Assembly: GCA_003838065.1 (NCBI GenBank)
Contig: QZAC01000218.1
Location: 1 to 9,063 of the forward strand
DNA: 9,063 nucleotides
Source: Methanocalculus sp. MSAO_Arc2
GTDB lineage: Archaea > Halobacteriota > Methanomicrobia > Methanomicrobiales > Methanocorpusculaceae
Direction of reading: 5' to 3'
Shown: one piece after another, positions 1 through 6,949 of the stretch
How the letters are laid out: every line of letters begins with the position of its first letter
Numbering within the stretch: the first letter of the stretch is position 1
Position numbers and translations under genes: made by a program
Notes under the pieces: model-generated
Database searches by the model: none
What the model saw: the letters and a program-made list of their open reading frames with translations, nothing else
Told to the model about the DNA's origin: nothing

Positions 1-674
1 CCGGCTCCTGTTGCCAGGATGATTGCATCATATGCAAGAAGTTCATCCACAGGGATACTCCTTCCGACCAGGTAATTTGTCCTGATCTCCACACCAAGGC
101 GCCTGACCTCATCGATCTCGGCCTGCACCACGTCATCTGGCAGCCGAAACCCGGGTATCCCGTATGTCAGGACACCGCCTGGTGCGTGGAGCGCTTCAAA
201 TATCGTGACATTGAACCCGTTGCGTGCACATTCAGCTGCAGCAGTGAGGCCGGCCGGCCCGGATCCAACGACCGCTATCCTCTCAGATCTCTTCTCAAGA
301 ACAGGAGGCGTCTCAGGGCCATGCTCCCGCTCCCAGTCGGCAAGGAACCGCTCAAGCCTGCCGATAGCAACTGCCCTCTCCTTATTTCCGAGGATGCACT
401 CACCCTCACACTGCACCTCCTGCGGGCAGACACGGCCGCAGATCGCAGGGAGCATGTTGCTCTCCTTGATGATCCGGATGGCGGACCTGAAATCCCCCTC
501 TTCGATGCAGCGGAGGAAGGCAGGGATGTCGATTTCAACCGGGCACCCTTCGATGCAGAATGGTTTTTTGCACTGGAGACAGCGTGCAGCTTCTGCAATG
601 GCTTCCTCGGGAGACAACCCTGCGTCGACTTCCGCAAAATCCTGGATCCGCTCGGAAACAGTGCGATCTGCCAT
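1..674 (-). CDS. sudA: SudA/NfnB-like NADPH-dependent flavin oxidoreductase large subunit (GltD family), C-terminus cut by window edge
   Basis: Reading the minus strand from the ATG at 674 gives 224 codons that stay open to base 1, so the C-terminal part is missing. The visible part starts MADRTVSERIQDF. It has two cysteine groups (C32, C35, C40, C44 and C79, C83, C89, C93), as in the N-terminal [4Fe-4S] domain of the glutamate synthase small subunit/SudA/NfnB family. An FAD-binding Rossmann motif VGSGPAG follows at 136-142, then the GGVLTYGIPGFRLP segment typical of the family. The protein probably moves electrons between NAD(P)H, FAD and iron-sulfur clusters in the cytoplasm, with SudB as partner. 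The start overlaps the sudB stop by one base (TGATG), and a GGAGG lies 10 nt upstream, so translation is probably coupled. A stand-alone glutamate synthase role is possible, but the SudB partner next door favours a SudAB/NfnAB-type complex. The family is clear; the physiological substrate is not. Confidence 0.93.
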   Translation of the reverse strand, partial: MADRTVSERIQDFAEVDAGLSPEEAIAEAARCLQCKKPFCIEGCPVEIDIPAFLRCIEEGDFRSAIRIIKESNMLPAICGRVCPQEVQCEGECILGNKERAVAIGRLERFLADWEREHGPETPPVLEKRSERIAVVGSGPAGLTAAAECARNGFNVTIFEALHAPGGVLTYGIPGFRLPDDVVQAEIDEVRRLGVEIRTNYLVGRSIPVDELLAYDAIILATGA

Positions 675-1513
675 CAGTGGCCCCCCTCCAGGCAACCGCC
701 ACCTGCATGATAGTGTTCAAGGGATTCCTTCTCTTCAGCCAGATAGAACCGCTGGCGGTTCATCAGGAGGTTAAAGTCCACCTGGTGGGCATCAAACTCA
801 GGCCCGTCCACACAGGCAAACCGTGTCTTTCCGTTTACGACCACACGGCATGACCCGCACATCCCGGTCCCGTCCACCATGATCGGGTTGAGTGACACAA
901 ATGTCTTTATGCCATATGGTGCTGTTACGCCTGAGGTGACCTTCATCATAATCGCAGGCCCGATCACCCAGACCGCATCTGGCGGCCGTGTCTCACAGAT
1001 CTCCTGCAGCGGCCCTGCGGCAAACCCTTTGATCCCATATGATCCGTCATCTGTGGTGATGATGAGATCATCACAGATCCCCTGCATCTCCTCTTCAAGG
1101 ATCAAAAGGTTCCTGCTCCGTGCCCCGATGATCCCGGTCACATGGTTTCCAGAGGCCCTGAGGGCCCGGGCAATAATCGGGAGACAGGCGATCCCGATAC
1201 CGCCGCCCACCAGGACACAGCGTCCATATCTTTTGATGTCAGCCGGTCTGCCCAGGGGTCCGACCACATCCAAAATAGCGTCCCCGGCCCTGAGTGCTGC
1301 AAGCTTCTGGGTGGTTGTCCCGATCGTCATGAAGATGACCCTGACACAATCCCCGTCCACTGCAGAGATCGTAAGGGGAATCCTCTCCCCGCATTCATCG
1401 ATCCGGAGTACAAGAAACTGTCCTGCCTGCGTATTCCTGCTGACATGAGGGGCATTTATCCAGAGTTCATAAGTGTTTACTGCCAGGCATGCGCTTCTCT
1501 CTATCTGATACAC
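674..1513 (-). CDS. sudB: SudB/NfnA-like ferredoxin-NADP reductase-type subunit with FAD, NAD(P) and [2Fe-2S] sites
   Basis: This 279-residue protein has the order expected of sulfide dehydrogenase/NfnA small subunits: an FNR-type FAD barrel with RIPLTI at 44-49, an NAD(P)-binding fold with VGGGIG at 102-107, and a C-terminal [2Fe-2S] segment. The likely cluster ligands are D214, C219, C222 and C234 (spacing D-x4-C-x2-C-x11-C). This is the rare Asp(Cys)3 arrangement described for Pyrococcus SudB and Thermotoga NfnA. Dihydroorotate dehydrogenase electron-transfer subunits (PyrK) are related but use four cysteines, so SudB/NfnA is the better call. The start is a GTG at 1513; GGAG lies 9 nt upstream, and no ATG is as well placed. 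It is 40 nt downstream of arcS with no TATA-like element in the gap, so it is probably in the arcS transcript. With SudA it would catalyse NAD(P)H:acceptor oxidoreduction, possibly with electron bifurcation to ferredoxin (inferred). Confidence 0.92.
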   Translation of the reverse strand: MYQIERSACLAVNTYELWINAPHVSRNTQAGQFLVLRIDECGERIPLTISAVDGDCVRVIFMTIGTTTQKLAALRAGDAILDVVGPLGRPADIKRYGRCVLVGGGIGIACLPIIARALRASGNHVTGIIGARSRNLLILEEEMQGICDDLIITTDDGSYGIKGFAAGPLQEICETRPPDAVWVIGPAIMMKVTSGVTAPYGIKTFVSLNPIMVDGTGMCGSCRVVVNGKTRFACVDGPEFDAHQVDFNLLMNRQRFYLAEEKESLEHYHAGGGCLEGGH

Positions 1514-1553
1514 AATGATTCACTCCGGGCTGAACAGAACATCCTCGTAAACG

Positions 1554-3194
1554 TTATGGCTCATCCCTCTTTACTTTACGCAACCGGACAGCAACACCCC
1601 GCGAGGATCGCACCATCTCGTCTGCGGACATCATCGCCCTTCCGGTTGCACGCAGGCCGTCTCCGATAACCAGCACCTCATCACCCTCCCGGACATCCTG
1701 ATCTGCAGCAAGAACCCCCGGGGCCAGGACATCGCCATGAGGGATGAAGGTGTCAATATAGACATGGTAACAGTCAGGCAGAAGATCCCATCCATCAAAC
1801 GTGGGCCGGAAGAGGCCGCTGTCCGGATCAGCTGAAAAGAGCTGGCGTCTGCCAAGGAAAACCTTCTGTTCCGGGAGCCTCCCTTTCCTGATCATCTTCT
1901 TTGTATCTATCGTCTTTCCAAACTGCCACTGAAGCGTGCCCCGGATGGTATCAGGTGCCTGCCTCTTCTCACCTGTCAGCGCCTCTCTGAGCTGCGCCAG
2001 AGACTGTTGCGAGGTGGGGCGGCCATCACTGCAGGTCTCTTCAAGCATGATGCCGGCATCCAAAGCGGCAGTCCGTGCCACATCCAGGGCTCCTCCCTCG
2101 AGATGGGCGATGACACGGTCATAGGGGTGGGCTCGGAAATAGCTGGCAAGGTATCCTGAAAGAATATGCACCTCCTCGCGGTCCCAGTGGCCTGTGACCG
2201 GGACATCATAGTGTGCTGCCGGATAGATTCTCTCACATTCCCGCGGGACAATCCCAAGCGGCGAGGTGACGATCACCTCGTGTGCCCTCTCTAAAACCGC
2301 TTCACGGAACTTCCGGTGACTCTGTGAGAGAGAGTAGGGTTTCCGTGCAGAGCAGGGGAGCAGGACGCAGACGTCAGATCGATCCGGGGAAAACCGGTTG
2401 ATCACCCGGTCTGCAAACCGGGCGATCTCCGGGCGGTTCAATGATTCTGCAGTATATGCCCTGAAGGCTGATTTTCTGGCAATGGGAGCTGATACTTCCA
2501 TGAATGCGCTCTTTGCATCAAGGTGCCTGAGTATGGCAACGAGTGCGGCATCTGATCTGCACCGCGACTCAACAAGCTCCCTGAGCTCACCCCGGCCAAG
2601 CGCTGCTGCCGCAAGCCGGACCTCCTGGGAAAGTACCTGCCGGTTATGCTCCCTGAGGTCTTCAGATCTGCACCCCCTACAGGAACAGACCTCCTCATGC
2701 ATCATGGAGCCCGGGTAGATGCCTGTCGGTATACAGAAGAGCCCCTGTGCAGATCTGAGGTCGACTGCGATTGTATCAAAGATATCAAACCCGCAATAGA
2801 CCAGAACAGCCGCATGTGAAGGCAGTGCAGATGCTGGTGCATACCGTGCAGCATCCGGTGGCAGAGCCATGATAAACCGCTGTATCCAGTCTGCATACTG
2901 ACGGGGATGTGTGAGGGCAGTATGCCAGCATGGCATGATCACGGCATCGCCTGAACCGATCCCACCTGGTGATGCCGGGTATACCGGGTATGGTTGGCCG
3001 GCAGGCTTTTTTCCATACGCGGCAATCCACCCTTCGTCTGCCTGGAGCGGGATATGCGAATGGGGACGGTTCGCCAGATCAGGAAATACCGTCAATGGAT
3101 CGATGATCGCGGGAGTTGCAATGGTCACTTCACCTGTTGTATACACCCCGGTGCGTGCCAGGCCGTCCCGGCGCCGTACCTCAAACCGGCTCAT
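1554..3194 (-). CDS. arcS: Archaeosine synthase ArcS (TgtA2), TGT-like with C-terminal PUA domain
   Basis: This 546-residue protein acts on preQ0 at position 15 of tRNA. Work on the family shows that ArcS modifies the preQ0 nitrile (lysine adduct), after which a radical SAM partner, RaSEA, yields archaeosine in many archaea. Visible parts are a shortened TGT-like N-terminal region with FDIFDT at 136-141, a zinc site C170, C172, C175 and H183, the ArcS signature PCSARKPYS at 280-288 followed by SHRKF, and a PUA RNA-binding domain at about 488-543 (VREGDEVLVIGDG at 501-513). It lacks the TDSGSFQ catalytic stretch of TgtA, as expected for an enzyme that no longer exchanges bases. The ATG lies in a 4-nt ATGA overlap with the tgtA stop, and GGTGA 4 nt upstream serves as ribosome site. 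No RaSEA gene is visible in this window. Confidence 0.96.
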   Translation of the reverse strand: MSRFEVRRRDGLARTGVYTTGEVTIATPAIIDPLTVFPDLANRPHSHIPLQADEGWIAAYGKKPAGQPYPVYPASPGGIGSGDAVIMPCWHTALTHPRQYADWIQRFIMALPPDAARYAPASALPSHAAVLVYCGFDIFDTIAVDLRSAQGLFCIPTGIYPGSMMHEEVCSCRGCRSEDLREHNRQVLSQEVRLAAAALGRGELRELVESRCRSDAALVAILRHLDAKSAFMEVSAPIARKSAFRAYTAESLNRPEIARFADRVINRFSPDRSDVCVLLPCSARKPYSLSQSHRKFREAVLERAHEVIVTSPLGIVPRECERIYPAAHYDVPVTGHWDREEVHILSGYLASYFRAHPYDRVIAHLEGGALDVARTAALDAGIMLEETCSDGRPTSQQSLAQLREALTGEKRQAPDTIRGTLQWQFGKTIDTKKMIRKGRLPEQKVFLGRRQLFSADPDSGLFRPTFDGWDLLPDCYHVYIDTFIPHGDVLAPGVLAADQDVREGDEVLVIGDGLRATGRAMMSADEMVRSSRGVAVRLRKVKRDEP

Positions 3195-4636
3195 CGGATC
3201 ACCCGGGCTGTCGGATACCGCCTGTGTAGTATATCTGCCATATCCGGTGATGCCGAGAAGGTAATCTCGGTACCAGGGTTTGTGCTGAGCAGTGCGTCAA
3301 TGCCGAGAAATGCCGAGGCGAGCATTGCATCATCCCATGCCGGCACCTCGGCCTGGCCTATCGGAAAGGTCTCTTTGAGTTCTCGCGGGACTGCCCCAAA
3401 CGGGGGACAAAGCTCAAGTACATCATCAAATCCACCAACTTCCGGGCCGCCGCAGAGGATGAGCACATGTCGTCTGAGCTGTATCCTCTGTATCTGCTGG
3501 TGGAACCGGATCACTTCGGTTCTCCTGCATGACTCATCCCCGCGATAGAAGAACCTCCGTTTTGTTCCCCGGTCGAGGGGTTCAAGCGATGGGCAGTGGC
3601 CCAGGAGTTCCCGGTACCCGTCAAGGAGCCGGGGATGGGACCTGCAGCGCTCGTCGACGAGTTCCCAGAGCGTCCCCTCCTGGATGGCAAGACGGATCCG
3701 TGCGATCTCGGCCTGGGTGACTGCCAGGTTGTGCATGGCAAGGAGGCGTTCCGTATCAGACGATGTTCTCAGTTCATCTGCAGTATATGACCGGCAGACA
3801 GAACAGGCACAGGGCAGCTCGGCCATCTCCTTGAGTTTCAGGGTGCCTGACGGGGTAATGTAGCGGCCTTCCCGTGCATAGAGGGCATATGCAGCAGAAT
3901 CAAAGATATCACACCCCATTGCAGCCGCAAGCGCAAACATGGATGGGTGGCCGGCACCGAAGAGGTGGATACAGGCAGCAGGTGAAACTCCCCTCTTTGC
4001 CGGGAGAACTGATCTGACAAGCTCCCTGTACCGGTAGCTCTCAAGCAGCGGGACAACTGCGCCGATCGGGCAGAACGAGAACTGAAGCTCAGATGCTTCA
4101 CGCCCTGCCTTCTCTCTCAGATCAGGATGCAGACCGCCCTGGATGGGGCCTGCAATCGGTGCATCGTCACCAAAGATCATGCGAGCCTCCCGCAGGCGCT
4201 CCATTGTCACAGCGAGATCTGATTCGACAATCTCGCGTGGGGCGTCGGGGTGGGTCGGGATATCGAGCGGGACCCAGATATCGCTTCCAATATCTCGCTG
4301 AAACGCAAGGGTTTCTTCGTTTGTTGTCTCAACCGATCCATAGACCGAGAGCTGAAACGATCCTGAATCGGTCATGATCAAACCCTGAAAACCGAGAATA
4401 TCATGGAGGCCGCGTGAGAGTGCCTGGTTTCGGAACTCCGCACTCTTTGAGAAGATGTAGGCATTGGTGATCAGCCCTTCGATCCCCATCGCAGCCATTT
4501 CATGGGGGCGGACAACCTGTATATGCGGGTTGATGACCGGCAGGAGGGCCGGAGTTTTGATCCGTTTTTCACCGGCAGTGAGCCGCCCGACTCTGCCGGC
4601 GATATCCTTATGCAGCACCTCAAACTGGATTGACAT
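3191..4636 (-). CDS. tgtA: Archaeosine tRNA-guanine transglycosylase TgtA (short form without PUA domain)
   Basis: TgtA exchanges guanine 15 of tRNA for preQ0, the first tRNA-level step of archaeosine synthesis. The 481-residue protein has the TGT barrel at about 1-300, with MTDSGSFQ at 88-95 (D90, general acid/base position), LDIPTHPDAP at 124-133, GPIQGGLH at 163-170, and FDSAAYALYA at 245-254 (D246, nucleophile position). The structural zinc ligands are C276, C278, C281 and H302. A downstream domain (about 373-460) follows, and the protein ends without the C-terminal PUA found in full-length ArcTGT such as that of Pyrococcus (about 580 residues). The PUA is instead in the next gene, arcS, which overlaps by 4 nt. 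The start is the ATG 2 nt after the AMMECR1 stop. Reading is clean throughout, with no frameshift. Confidence 0.97.
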   Translation of the reverse strand: MSIQFEVLHKDIAGRVGRLTAGEKRIKTPALLPVINPHIQVVRPHEMAAMGIEGLITNAYIFSKSAEFRNQALSRGLHDILGFQGLIMTDSGSFQLSVYGSVETTNEETLAFQRDIGSDIWVPLDIPTHPDAPREIVESDLAVTMERLREARMIFGDDAPIAGPIQGGLHPDLREKAGREASELQFSFCPIGAVVPLLESYRYRELVRSVLPAKRGVSPAACIHLFGAGHPSMFALAAAMGCDIFDSAAYALYAREGRYITPSGTLKLKEMAELPCACSVCRSYTADELRTSSDTERLLAMHNLAVTQAEIARIRLAIQEGTLWELVDERCRSHPRLLDGYRELLGHCPSLEPLDRGTKRRFFYRGDESCRRTEVIRFHQQIQRIQLRRHVLILCGGPEVGGFDDVLELCPPFGAVPRELKETFPIGQAEVPAWDDAMLASAFLGIDALLSTNPGTEITFSASPDMADILHRRYPTARVIR

Positions 4637-4638
4637 AA

Positions 4639-5196
4639 TTACTCTGCAAAAATCTGCCCCTCGAACCGCATGACAACAACATCCTCATGCTGCCAGCACC
4701 CCCGGGGAAGACCTGCCTTCATGCAGGTCTGCTCGAGAAATTCTACCGGGGACCACGTGTTGTCAGAGGCGACCTGCGGGAGGAGGAGGCCTCCCTGCCC
4801 TCTTCCCCTGATGATCAGGCCGTGGCGACCGATGATGACATGGTCCGGTCTCTCTGCAGGATCTCCTGTGACTGCCTCAGGCACAGAGAGGATTGTCAGT
4901 TCAAGTGCGATATCCGGGAGTTCATCCGGAGTCACCGGGGGAAAACGCGGATCATTAAGTGCTGCAGAGGCAGCCGCTTCGACAATTGCATCTGCAAGCG
5001 GCATCACCGGCATGGGGATGCCGATACACCCGCGGAGTTCTCCCTCATTGTTCAGGGTTACAAATACCCCGCGTTTTTCCACAAAGACCGGGGGCAGGGT
5101 GGGGGAGTTGAGATCGACGTGAAGCACTGCCGCCTCCAGGGCCTCACGTGCGAGTACCAACCCGATTTCACCATCTTCTGGTGAGAGAAGCATCAT
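4639..5196 (-). CDS. AMMECR1 domain protein, function unknown
   Basis: This 185-residue protein matches the AMMECR1 family (TIGR00296-type) along its whole length. Key features are the signature LRGCIG at 54-59, DPRFPPVTPDEL at 82-93, and RHGLIIRGRGQGGLLLPQ at 124-141. Its length is normal for stand-alone archaeal members. The conserved cysteine in LRGCIG suggests a catalytic or binding site, but the family reaction is not established. AMMECR1 domains also occur with Memo and radical SAM proteins in AmmeMemoRadiSam systems. The gene is first in the minus-strand run, and its stop is 2 nt from the tgtA start, so co-expression with archaeosine genes is likely. Two ATG codons stand in tandem at 5196 and 5193; either could be the start. 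There is no clear Shine-Dalgarno upstream, which suggests a leaderless or weakly led transcript. Confidence 0.93.
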   Translation of the reverse strand: MMLLSPEDGEIGLVLAREALEAAVLHVDLNSPTLPPVFVEKRGVFVTLNNEGELRGCIGIPMPVMPLADAIVEAAASAALNDPRFPPVTPDELPDIALELTILSVPEAVTGDPAERPDHVIIGRHGLIIRGRGQGGLLLPQVASDNTWSPVEFLEQTCMKAGLPRGCWQHEDVVVMRFEGQIFAE

Positions 5197-5245
5197 GGGT
5201 ATACGTGATGCGCAGAAGAAGAAGAGGGTATCTCCGGTAGTACAA

Positions 5246-5252
5246 GGTTTAA
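5246..5252 (-). promoter_or_regulatory. Possible TATA-like element for the AMMECR1-tgtA-arcS-sudBA operon
   Basis: On the minus strand this reads TTAAACC within cATTAAACC. It is about 55 nt upstream of the AMMECR1 start and would place transcription start near 5225, leaving a short leader. It is the best AT-rich candidate between the start and the divergent rnpB promoter, but the match to the archaeal TATA consensus is weak. Confidence 0.3.
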
Positions 5253-5268
5253 TGTTGGTTCAGAACCC

Positions 5269-5276
5269 ATTATATC
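5269..5276 (+). promoter_or_regulatory. TATA box of the RNase P RNA gene
   Basis: The sequence ATTATATC stands alone in a GC-richer stretch. At the usual archaeal spacing of about 25 nt it would start transcription near 5297, roughly 16 nt before the first P1 base pair of the RNase P RNA. A short 5' leader, or an extended P1, would then have to be trimmed or tolerated. Confidence 0.55.
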
Positions 5277-5312
5277 TGCTGGAGGAGTGCAAACACTGCT
5301 CTTCAATCCGGC

Positions 5313-5669
5313 GATGAGAGGGAGAGTGCGGCTGACGGTGGCCCTTCGGGGCCGCTGAGGAAAGTCCCCCCACCTTTCGGGCGCGCAGCCCCGTGCAAGC
5401 GGGGATGGCGAGAGTCATGGCAATGGCACAGAAACGACACGTCCTGCCGCCAGCAATGAAACGATCGAGCACTCCCGGTTTACCGGTGTGCAATACTCCT
5501 GCTCCTCTGCAGTATCAACTCGTTGAGCATATCGGCAGGGACCGATGGAACGGTGAATCCCTGCGGGTGCAAGCCAAACAGGGCAGATGGGATGCCTGGA
5601 TCCTGCCCGGGTACGGCGCTAAGCTGAATGCCGCAACGAACAGAAGGGGGCTTACTCCTCCCACTCATC
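5313..5669 (+). ncRNA. rnpB: RNase P RNA, archaeal type
   Basis: This is the catalytic RNA of RNase P, which trims 5' leaders from pre-tRNAs. Conserved region CR-I, GAGGAAAGUC, is at 5357-5366, and CR-V, ACAGAAGGGGGCUUAC, is at 5640-5655. They pair as helix P4 (AAG-U-CCCCC at 5362-5370 with GGGGGCUU at 5646-5653), including the universal bulged U. P2 pairs GCGGC (5328-5332) with GCCGC (5630-5634). P3 is a hairpin closed by UUCG at about 5337-5356. P1 pairs 5313-5327 with 5654-5669: six pairs GAUGAG/CUCAUC, an A-A mismatch, five pairs, a bulged C, then three pairs. The limits given are the outer ends of P1; the mature ends may differ by a few bases. Length and these helices fit an archaeal RNA with a full set of core elements. 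The many reading frames across this stretch are not genes. Confidence 0.97.
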
Positions 5670-5670
5670 A

Positions 5671-5696
5671 TCCCCCTGGACCGGGGACACCTTTTT
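5671..5696 (+). terminator. Hairpin plus T-tract after RNase P RNA
   Basis: TCCCC (5671-5675) pairs with GGGGA (5683-5687) around a 7-base loop, and a run of five T follows at 5692-5696 within CTTTTTCTTCT. It begins 2 nt after the last P1 pair. Archaeal termination depends mainly on the T-tract; the hairpin may instead protect the 3' end. Confidence 0.6.
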
Positions 5697-5720
5697 CTTC
5701 TATAACCAGGAGTAATGATT

Positions 5721-6278
5721 ATGCACATTCCTACCGGTGAAGAGATCCGATCTGCACGGCGGAGGATCCGGATGACACAGGCTGATCTTGCACGCCGGGC
5801 AGGGATCAGCCAGTCGATGGTGGCACGTATCGAGCAGGGATCTGTTGACCCGCGGGCAAGTACGATCACCCGGATCGTCGATGTCATCACAGCGGCTGGG
5901 CGGCCAGCAGTGACCGCAGGCAGCCTGATGCATTCACCTGTTGAAGGTGTGTCCCCGGATGATTCAATTCTTTCAGCTGTTGAAAAGATGGACCGGATGG
6001 CGTTTTCCCAGCTCCCGGTCCTCAGGGACGGCATTCCCGTTGGCTGCATCTCTGAGTCTGCAATCCTCTCGGCTCTTGCAGAACAGCGGCACCAGAAAGG
6101 CCATCATCTCACCGTCAGGGATTGCATGGAATCCGGGTTTCCAACCGTTCCTCCTGAGATCGAGATCGAGACGGTCGTCGGGATCCTTGAACAGCACCAT
6201 GCTGTCCTGGTGGTAAAAGAAGGTCGTGTTGAGGGTGTTATTACAAAACACGATCTCATTTCTCTCATCGTGGGGTAG
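5721..6278 (+). CDS. XRE-type HTH plus twin CBS-domain regulator
   Basis: The protein has 185 residues from this start. Residues 6-60 form an XRE/Cro-type helix-turn-helix (EEIRSARRRIRMTQADLARR, then SQSMVARIEQGS). Two CBS modules follow at about 65-120 and 130-185, each with the short LPV...GIPVG or VLVV...GRVEGVIT core and an ISES or TKHD end. A CBS pair commonly binds adenine nucleotides or S-adenosylmethionine, so the protein is probably a ligand-responsive DNA-binding regulator; the ligand and targets are not visible. An ATG at 5715 is in frame, but AGGAG at 5708-5712 is 8 nt from 5721 and only 2 nt from 5715, so 5721 is the better start. It follows rnpB closely and has little room for its own promoter. 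It ends 1 nt from the tpiA stop, tail to tail. Confidence 0.92.
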   Translation: MHIPTGEEIRSARRRIRMTQADLARRAGISQSMVARIEQGSVDPRASTITRIVDVITAAGRPAVTAGSLMHSPVEGVSPDDSILSAVEKMDRMAFSQLPVLRDGIPVGCISESAILSALAEQRHQKGHHLTVRDCMESGFPTVPPEIEIETVVGILEQHHAVLVVKEGRVEGVITKHDLISLIVG

Positions 6279-6279
6279 A

Positions 6280-6948
6280 TTATACCTTTGAGACAAGGTC
6301 AAGGAGTACGGCTTCGGGATCCTCTGCCTTCACCACGCCTGATGCAAGCAGCACCCCGGCACATCCGAGATCCAGTGAGATCCGGAGACATTCACCAGAC
6401 TGGATGCCGGCACCTGCGAGCACCAGCACCGCCTTGTTCTGTTCATGTGCAGCCGCAACTGATCCCGAGATGATCTCGGGATCTGCCTGTGCGACCGATA
6501 TGCCTGATCCGATCAGTTCAGGCGGCTCAATTGCGACATATTCAGGTCCAAGTGCTGCTCCGGCTGCAGTTGTTCTGACATTGTTTGTGCAGATGACCGA
6601 TGCCAGTCCTTCTTCACGTGCCGCGGCAAGGGCCGCTTCGATGTCAGCAAGCGTCAGCCGCCGTTCGGAATGGTTGATGAGCGATCCGACCGCTCCTGCT
6701 TCCTTTACCATGAATGCCGGGGTGTGGCCGGTATAGGAACCTGCTCCAACACCATCGATATGCTGGGCATAGACGGGGATGCTGTAGTGTTTTGCCATTC
6801 GCCGCAGTTCTGCATAGTGAGGTGCAATGCCTATAGTTATGCCGTAATCCTCCATTACAGCTTCTGCAGCGCGTGCAATCCTGTCTGCTGAATACCCGGT
6901 TCCTTCATGATATGTCTTGAAATTGATGAGAATGAATGGAGAAACCAT
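6280..6948 (-). CDS. tpiA: Triosephosphate isomerase, archaeal short type
   Basis: This enzyme interconverts glyceraldehyde 3-phosphate and dihydroxyacetone phosphate in cytoplasmic glycolysis and gluconeogenesis. The 222-residue length is typical of the compact archaeal form, shorter than the roughly 250 of bacterial and eukaryotic enzymes. Active-site residues are all present: N9 and K11 in INFKTY, H93 in INHSERR (with the S-E-R that follows), and E141 in AIEPPELIG. The phosphate-gripping loops are AGAGI at 178-182 and LLASGVV at 200-206. The ATG lies one base after the mbf1 stop, and GAGG within the end of mbf1 provides a ribosome site, so the two are almost certainly co-transcribed. In a methanogen the enzyme would mainly serve gluconeogenesis (inferred). 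The reading is intact and ordinary. Confidence 0.97.
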   Translation of the reverse strand: MVSPFILINFKTYHEGTGYSADRIARAAEAVMEDYGITIGIAPHYAELRRMAKHYSIPVYAQHIDGVGAGSYTGHTPAFMVKEAGAVGSLINHSERRLTLADIEAALAAAREEGLASVICTNNVRTTAAGAALGPEYVAIEPPELIGSGISVAQADPEIISGSVAAAHEQNKAVLVLAGAGIQSGECLRISLDLGCAGVLLASGVVKAEDPEAVLLDLVSKV

Positions 6949-6949
6949 C

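Noticed and set aside
186..1669. Long plus-strand reading frames (186-710, 205-774, 879-1448, 1142-1669)
   Set aside because: They lie antisense to sudA, sudB and the end of arcS, have low-complexity translations rich in Ser, Arg and Pro, and match no family. They are shadows of GC-rich third positions.
3191..3200. Frameshift splitting a TgtA-PUA fusion
   Set aside because: ArcS begins with its own TGT-like N-terminus and ribosome site, so the two are separate genes, not a broken one.
5195..5245. C/D box sRNA (GTGATGC near 5204)
   Set aside because: The C-like box has a mismatch, and no D box or C'/D' pair sits at a fitting distance.
5281..5304. Imperfect hairpin GAGTG-caaa-CACT upstream of rnpB
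   Set aside because: Only four contiguous pairs form, the rest needs bulges, and it straddles the predicted transcription start; it may be chance.
5698..5706. TATAAC as a promoter for the HTH-CBS gene
   Set aside because: Transcription would begin inside the gene at the usual archaeal distance, so it is not listed as a promoter.
5715..5720. ATG at 5715 as start of the HTH-CBS protein
   Set aside because: It is only 2 nt after AGGAG; the in-frame ATG at 5721 has the normal 8-nt spacing.
5260..5740. Reading frames across the RNase P RNA gene (5260-5493, 5393-5740, 5480-6049)
   Set aside because: The stretch folds as RNase P RNA with conserved P4 and no ribosome sites; the frames are incidental.
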